Below, in pieces: positions 57,920 through 64,000 of a DNA stretch of 64,000 nt. The notes under the pieces are model-generated. The model was not told the DNA's origin, searched no databases, and saw only the letters and a list, made by a program, of their open reading frames with translations. The stretch is from Trichopria drosophilae. Lineage: Eukaryota > Arthropoda > Insecta > Hymenoptera > Diapriidae. Within the stretch, counting starts at the first letter, position 1. Each line of letters opens with the position of its first letter. The translations under genes were made by a program, and so were the position numbers. Where the stretch lies: assembly GCA_030407085.1 (NCBI GenBank), contig CM059584.1, positions 93,512,001 through 93,576,000 on the forward strand, given 5' to 3'.

Positions 57920-59640
57920 GGCTCGTGTCCTACCTGTCATGATTTTATAGGGATTAGACGGATTAGGTTTAGCCCTCGACCCTGTTGGTCTTCCACGTTT
58001 CCCAACTTCACGAAATGACTCATCTGGACGAACGTTTCGTTTTTGGTTCTCGCTCCGGTGTCGTTTCACGACGAACACACACGCGCGTAGTGCGAGGTCG
58101 CCCGCGCTTACTATTCGCGTTAACATTTAATTCTGACGCAATACGCATTTTAAGCTCACGGAGGATTGGGCCAACGATTGGCAAAACTTCCTCTTCTCTC
58201 GACGACTCGTTACTTAATGACGACGATTCTTCGGCTTTTGAAGCCTCTTCTGGCATAGGTCGAATGCCATCTGGATCTTCCGCCATTTCTTCATAGAGCT
58301 TGAGATCCCCAGCATGCATGGGCCCACATGGCTGACCTTTGGCGTCCTCTAAATCATTAATGTTAGCGTCGAGTCGGCTAATAAATGTGTAAGGCCCACT
58401 ATACTTTGGAGCCAGTTTGTCAGGAATACCTTGAGCAGTTGAGGACAAGATACGGTTTCTTTTCCAAACTCGTGTACCAATCTTATACTGCACATCAAGA
58501 TGCTTTGCATTATAATATTTGGCTTGTAGTTGATGTGCCTCTTGGACATTCCTAGCTACTTGCTCATACAAAGTAGGTAACTACATCAATACCGCTGCCT
58601 GCGGTTCTTCAGCTGTAGCTGACAACTCTTCTTATGGTCTTTTTAGCCTACGTGGCGGAAATTGACGACCACAGGTCAACACGGCCGGACATAACCCTGT
58701 TGATTCGTTGATAGCTGCATTAAAAGCAAAAGTGAATTCACCCAACAAAACATCCCGTTTACGATGATTCACTTCGGTAAAGGCCATAATCATTGTTTTT
58801 ATTGTGCGATTGACCCTTTCAACAGGATTAGCTTGTGGATGATATAGTGGCGTATTTTCCTGGATTACTCTCGCGTCGTGTAGAAATTTGTCCATCACTT
58901 TATTTTTAAACTCACACCCACGATCTGGTAGTTTTTGGGGCACACAGAATTCGCTTCCTATATGCCTTTTTAATAGTAGGACTATCTGCCCAACGAATAG
59001 CTACACACTCCAGCTTTTTTATTAGTCCAGCCAGTGAGCAAATCTTGGAATATTAAAATATATTCGTAGCCTCTTGCAGTTCTCGCCAGCGGTCCCGCTT
59101 TGTTGGCAAATTTTGAAATTCTTGACGATACGTCGAACATCACGCCGCATTGAAGGCCAATAATAATAAAGTTGGATAGGTTCTCGTGTTTTAAATTGAC
59201 CCACATGTCCTGCCGTTGGCTCTTCATGACATTCTGCCTACACAACTCGTCGTTGCTCGTTAGGCAGCACCAGCTTCCAGCCATCTTCGTCCGACCGAAC
59301 TTCCTCAATTCGCATATCCGGACGATCAATATAAGGACGATAATTCACAATTTTCCAATCATAGTATTCATACGGTCAATGAAACACTTTCTGCCGTTGG
59401 GCTAAATACCATGCATCTTGAGTTACTTCTGCCACTTCTAAGGCTGTCAGCGCTGCACTTTCAGCGTCTTAATGAATGGGAGATAAAGCATCTGGCACGC
59501 TGTGCAAAGAACCTTTAGGATGCTCAAAATAATAATTATATCCTTGAAATTTGAGTGCCCAACGCTCAAGACGCCCCGTCGCAGAGAGGTTTACGGACTC
59601 AGTCTCGCGGACATTTATTTCAATCGATCACCCCAGGGCG
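57920..59640 (-). pseudogene. Gypsy pol relic: RNase H end and integrase
   Basis: Minus strand, from high to low coordinates: the RNase H tail LERWALKFQGYNYYFEHPKG then SLHSVPDAL (about 59570-59490); integrase zinc finger HEEPTAGHVGQFKTR ... YYYWPSMRRDVR ... CQQ (59230-59080); integrase core CEFKNKVMDKFLHDARVIQE ... TPLYHPQANPVERVNRTIK (58930-58790), with the catalytic Glu in PVERVNR; and the integrase C-terminal domain YKIGTRVWKRNRILSS ... KLAPKYSGPY ... HAGDLKLY (58490-58300). A charged tail follows. Frames are separated by several stops and frameshifts. Protease and RT are missing upstream. It ends about 200 bp from the polypurine tract. This relic is not shown to be the same copy as the gag at 2381. 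Confidence 0.8.
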
Positions 59641-60330
59641 AATTTTTAAACCAATTTAAATGAATTTTATTTGAAAATACTCGGGAGGAGTTGTGGAATC
59701 ATTGTAGATTGCACATTTTTCATATCTTTGTTTTTCGATTCACAGTGCGTTCCTAAAGTCACCAATATTTACTGCTGTAAATAATTCATCGAAGTATGCA
59801 GTTTATTTACCGCAGTGTGCTTAGATTCGCTTAAGATTTGCTGCTCGGAGTTTTGTTGGGTCTACGGATGCTAATCACATACCTGATTTTCAAATTCAAA
59901 TTCGCGGATCCAACCTGACAAACGAATTTTCAAAAAATGTTTACATTTGCTTGAAATTTTTTACTCGGAGTTTGTTTGAGTCGTTGAACGCGAATCTTAC
60001 ATCAGATTTTCAAAATTCCAAATGGCGGATTCAACATGGCGGAAAAATTGTTTAAAAATGTTAAGATTCGCTTAAATTTGTTACTCGGGCTTCTTTGGGT
60101 CGCTGAATACGAATCTCACAGCGGATTTTCAAAATTCAAAATGGCGGATTTTCAAACAATGATTAGATTCTCTCGAAATTTGTTACACGGGTTTTTTTTT
60201 TGGGTTGCTGAATCCGAATTTGGTATCAGTTATTCAACATTCAAAATGGAAGACCAAATATGGCTACGAATTTTCAAAAAATGCTCAGGTACGCTTCAAA
60301 TTTGTTAATCTCTTTATTTGTTGCTATTAT
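59641..60330 (+). repeat. Tandem AAATGGCGGATCC units (~4 copies)
   Basis: Units at about 59835, 59960, 60080 and 60190 share TTACTCGGRSTTTGTTTGRG...GCTGAAYRCGAATCT...CAAAATTCAAAATGGCGGA, spaced about 115-125 bp. It is the same family as in the piggyBac-type MITEs. Terminal repeats are not seen. The frame 60036-60308 is repeat read-through. Confidence 0.75.
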
Positions 60331-60609
60331 TGGCCGATCTAGAACTCACTTACATTACTCCGCTTTACTGGTAATTTGTTAACCTGATGTTTATTATGTT
60401 TGTAACGAATCTGTACACACATAACTACAAAACTGTAGTTCAGTTTCAATTATCATTATAGAGTTGTAGCCAATTCTGTCTTGTACTTACTAATAGAAGA
60501 CGAAGAAACAATCTCAAGAAAATTATAACGAATAAAGTAAATCTTACACGCAGTTCGTAAGTTCCAGCCATTATATATTCTCTCATAAATCTGAAATATA
60601 TAATTATCT

Positions 60610-61522
60610 TCTGGGGGGGTTTACCCCGAACCAGTATGGCTTGCAGAAAGGGAGATCCACTATTAATGTCGTCAGGGATGTGGTCAGCATCGCTGAAGCA
60701 GTAGGCATTCGTCACCACGTGATTTGATGACCGAGCCTTACCTGCCGCAAGGCTTCAAGGCTCGGGCCCAGCAGGCAGGAACAAGGGACGATGCGCCACT
60801 TTTGTGTGGTAGTCTCGGTGGATGTCCGGAATGGGCGGACATCTTGACGGCACTACGATCGCGGTCAGGGATACCTGCGCAACATCGTAGGGAGTTACCT
60901 GTCTGAAAGAGTGGCTCTGTATGACGGAGAGAATGGAGCTGTAAGTAGCGGACAGATCGCGGCAGATTAATCACTCAAATAGAGGATTGGTGCACAATGA
61001 GGCATGGAGCCGTAGGCTACCACCTGACGCAAATCCTGACCGGGCATGGAGCATTCCAAGCATACGTCATGAGGATTGGTAAGGTAGAAAGCAGCCAATG
61101 TGTGCACTGTAGGGTGGACAAGGATAACGCCGAGTACACATTTTTAGATGCCCGGCATGGGCGGAGGAGAAAGACAAAATGGGATAGGCAATTCAGGTGG
61201 AACTGACTGCGGATAATTTTGGAAACGTGTTACTCAGCAGAGAGGCCGCGTGGAGAGCGGAAAATGAGTACGCGACTAACATTATCGCGAAAAAGAGGAG
61301 GCACAGAAGCAGCGAACGCAGAAAGGAGGAACTAGACTGAGAGAAGGCTTAGCCAGTCATCACCCTGAAGTAATGCATTATGCAGTTCCCGGGGTGATCA
61401 GTCGCCTGGCGGTTGGAGGGGGTTTTAGTCGGTGCGAGTCCGACTCCCGGAGGAAGATGCCCACTGCGACTCTAACTCTGGGGGTCCATAATGGTTTTCC
61501 ACCTCGTGAAAAAAAGGTTAGG
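60610..61522 (+). pseudogene. R1-clade retrotransposon ORF2 relic with 3' UTR
   Basis: The reverse-transcriptase start block TPNQYGLQKGRSTINVVRDV then VSIAEAV (60632-60712) is the 'NQyGFRkGRSTidA+' motif. Further on come VVSVDVRN (about 60805) and YLSERVALYDGENGAV (about 60900). Then, after loss of the YxDD and thumb region, the C-terminal motif YHLTQILTGHGAFQAYVMRI ... CVHCRVDKDNAEYTFLDARH (61018-61160) appears, with the R1-type Cys/His pattern. A 3' UTR with GGGGGTTTTAGTCGGTGCGA ends in GTGAAAAAAA at about 61516. Stops and at least one internal deletion make it inactive. Confidence 0.75.
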
Positions 61523-61530
61523 TTAGATTA
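61517..61530. repeat. TTAGG-type tract at the R1-like 3' end
   Basis: GGTTAGGTTAGATTAG follows the A-tail directly. Another GGTTAGGTTAG is at about 61611, and GGGTTAGG is at about 61650. TTAGG is the canonical insect telomere unit and the target of TRAS/SART relatives of R1. Confidence 0.6.
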
Positions 61531-62553
61531 GAACTAAGTATACGATGTTTATGTGTATCGGATCAAAACATTATTAAGGAGAGGTAATATTATATATACT
61601 CCGTTAATGGTTAGGTTAGTTCATGCTACGCGGCGGTTAAGTTAAGCTGGGTTAGGTACGAACTATTTATATTTATTCTTGTCATGTAATGTTCGATAAT
61701 TTTATATTTTATATTATTTGTATTATTTGTTGATTTAGCTAACTGGTAAATTTGAAACTGTTGAGTTTGAAAATGATGAATTTGTATGTTGAGTTTGTTT
61801 TGTGTTGATTAGACATGTAACCGTTCTGGGAACTATCCATCTCCCAAACCGTCTTAAAATTCTCTCTTTACAACTGATTAAAAGATTTTCCTAATATAAA
61901 TTCTGTTCGTGCACGTTCTACAATTTATCACGCGGAGAAGTCGGAGATAAATAGAAATTTCTCATTTTTACCTTCCCTTATTTTGTTTTACCAACATTCT
62001 TTGCAATAAAGAAATTGACTTTCCCATTCATAAAAATTCATTCAATTTCAATTATATCCGTAAAAAATAGTACATTGATACCTTTCAAATTATTCAAGAA
62101 AATAACTTATAATTATATTTAAATTATTTATAATATATTTAAATTAACTTAAAATAAGTACAAATTTGTCGCAATTTTTATTTTATTCCTAACCTAAAAA
62201 ATGTAAATCGAATTTGATAGTTTCATTGTTATTGCATGAGCGTCGATGAATGTATTTTTTATTTGTAGAGAACCGGGCTACCTATTTTCCGCATTATTTA
62301 TGAAATGCAGCAGTCGTTTTCTAATTTGAACGTCTTATTGAATAAAAATCTGCGCATTCCTTCCCTATTTTTTGTGTTACCTGAGAAAATGCATGAGTAA
62401 AGGTACAACTTCGCTCACATTTTCACTACATGAAATCAAATTTTACAAAGTCAGTATTTATATAAGTCGTATATCGAAATAATAGTTATCCTAAGTAGTA
62501 CGCAAAATGAGATTTTGAATACTGAAATGCGTACGGAAATGTAAGAAATTGAA
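61531..62553. other. Unassigned AT-rich sequence
   Basis: No gene recognised. Confidence 0.4.
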
Positions 62554-62566
62554 ATTTTTCGAACTC

Positions 62567-63043
62567 AAAAAAAAGGACAAAGGACAGGAAATTTTCCCCC
62601 ACTTAAATGACGAATATGTCTATTTGCGGGTCGGCTCTCGGGTGGAGAGGTACAGGACAGAGACAGACAGTACATGACAGAACTATAGGCAAATACACAC
62701 ACAACACCCACCCAGAGCCAGTCCCCCTACCCTAATATCGGTACCACCAGCAGATTCGGCCGTCTGTGCCTTAGCGAGTACGACGCGGGGCTTATCCCAT
62801 CTTTATCCGAGATAAGACCTACGTCGTACCGACCGCGGATAATACGCTGACGGTACCGATAACTGCCGACGGGAGTCGGCAGCGGTCCCAAATTCGTACC
62901 TTCGCCCAGCAAGGTTCCCCGGTTATTCCACACTGGTCATAAGCAAAGAAAATTGCACGGACGGGGATTCGAACTCGGGACCTTCGCGACGTTCAGTTCG
63001 GGCGGACTAAGACTGCCTTAGCCCGCACGACCATCACGCCGAC
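62567..63043 (-). mobile_element. tRNA-derived SINE (477 bp) with 13-bp target duplications
   Basis: ATTTTTCGAACTC occurs at 62554-62566 and again at 63044-63056, directly flanking the element. On the minus strand the 5' end is tRNA-like: GTCGGCGTGATGGTCGTGCG (A-box region) and, 60 nt on, GTCCCGAGTTCGAATCCCCG (B box). A ~370-bp body follows, ending in CCTTTTTTTT. The internal promoter would recruit RNA polymerase III; movement would rely on a LINE. A T-run rather than an A-tail at the 3' end is unusual. The frame at 62727-62933 is not a gene. Confidence 0.85.
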
Positions 63044-63056
63044 ATTTTTCGAACTC

Positions 63057-64000
63057 GTTATGACAAATGAACTTTCGTTACAAATGGATGTAAAGTGAAG
63101 ATGACAATTGAATAATGCGTAAAGTCGAACTTTAGGCACCATGTATTAAAAACGATTATTTTGCCCGTCTTTAGTGTATGTGGGTTATTCCACGTCAGAT
63201 TTACGACTGAAATTTGTTTGAATGAAATATTATTTTTCGTGTTCTACACACAAAAATAAAATTTACGTGTTTTTTTATTTTACTATGACATTTAAAATTT
63301 TCAAGTTATGATTTTTTATGCTTTCAGACGTTATAAGGAACACACTATTTTAGGGGAGAGTGAGGAGTTTTGAAGCCCAATAGAGAATTTTCCCCAAAAA
63401 ATTAAATTTTTAGTCCTGCTTCACAACACCGCATGATTTTTGAAAACCCCCAAAAAACAGTTTTCTGGGCAAACAGACAAAAATTGCTGATGATTGTGAA
63501 TTTTATGCTAATCCTTCAACCAGGAAGTGTATTTTAAGAAGTTCTAGAGATTCGATTCCATTAAATGTGAAACAAATTATTTTCAGGTATTTTTGACTCC
63601 CAAACAAAGCGTGCTACAAACCCTCCCCCCCCACTCTCTCTCTTATATTTTATTGTTTTGTGTGTAGATCACAAAAAATAACATTCCATTAAACAACAAA
63701 TTTAGAGTTGCAAATCTGACGTGGAATTTTCCACACGATAAAATTACATACATCAAGTAAAAATAATAGTGCGCAGTGCAAGTAAATGTTTACTTCACTA
63801 AAAAGAGGTATCAAATATTTTGCGCTGTATTTTTGGTTGTCTAAACATTTTGGTCTGGTAATCTTTAACACAAACGTGAACGCGACGTTCGTTGTAAATA
63901 AGGAGAGGGAGTTAGGGAGTGAGGAGAACTAAAATCGGGAAGACAAACGAATCTACCCGAGGATTGGCGACATGACGGTCCGTCATGACCAAAAGGTGGC
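63057..64000. other. Unassigned sequence to window end
   Basis: AT-rich, with a short C/T-rich tract near 63624-63650. No gene recognised. Confidence 0.4.

Noticed and set aside
62727..62933. 68-codon minus frame
   Set aside because: It falls wholly within the SINE body between exact target duplications.

Overview
The window looks like insect nuclear DNA, probably hymenopteran. It is AT-rich, densely filled with transposable elements of many classes, and carries short TTAGG-like tracts. Only one piece of ordinary host gene is clear: a 222-bp internal C2H2 zinc-finger exon on the minus strand (30339-30560) with consensus splice sites on both sides. Its fingers resemble those I know from crooked legs (crol). 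Most of the remainder is therefore probably intronic or intergenic sequence around a crol-like gene, built of nested mobile elements. That placement and the species are inference.

Layout. 1.5-2.6 kb: 5' LTR, primer-binding site and gag start of a Gypsy-type retrotransposon, with a tandem array inside the LTR. 2.6-4.0 kb: minus-strand transposon-protein pseudogene, itself split by a foldback insertion. 4.8-13.9 kb: two inverted copies of one dispersed repeat ('repeat A'). The second copy is cut into three pieces by a 3.5-kb long-inverted-repeat element and a 0.94-kb TIR element. Two pogo-like MITEs and an 835-bp solo LTR lie between the copies. 15.8-19.3 kb: non-LTR retrotransposon fragments, including R1-like ORF1. 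19.9-24.6 kb: a piggyBac-type MITE, an apparently intact Tc1/mariner DD41D transposon (the only complete transposase here), and another MITE.

25.9-28.5 kb: a LINE ORF1 relic and an ISL2EU/Harbinger-type transposase pseudogene. 30.3 kb: the host exon. 31.5-35.6 kb: several MITEs. 37-40.2 kb: a tRNA-like SINE head, a zinc-knuckle ORF1 relic and a Mutator-like transposase pseudogene. 45.4-45.9 kb: a repeat carrying seven nuclear-receptor-type half-sites. 46.3-54.1 kb: a Penelope-like element interrupted at one TTAA by two adjacent piggyBac-type elements. 57.0-59.6 kb: 3' part of a second Gypsy element (RNase H, integrase, polypurine tract, LTR). 60.6-61.5 kb: R1-clade fragment. 62.6-63.0 kb: a SINE with 13-bp target duplications.

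A piggyBac-type MITE family with CCCTTT... termini and TTAA targets recurs. It carries roughly 105-125-bp internal units ending in an 'AAATGGCGGATCC' motif, and this unit also occurs outside recognisable MITEs. Nearly every coding sequence is decayed by stops, frameshifts or deletions. The exceptions are the DD41D transposase and the host exon. All homology calls come from reading motifs by eye, with no database search.
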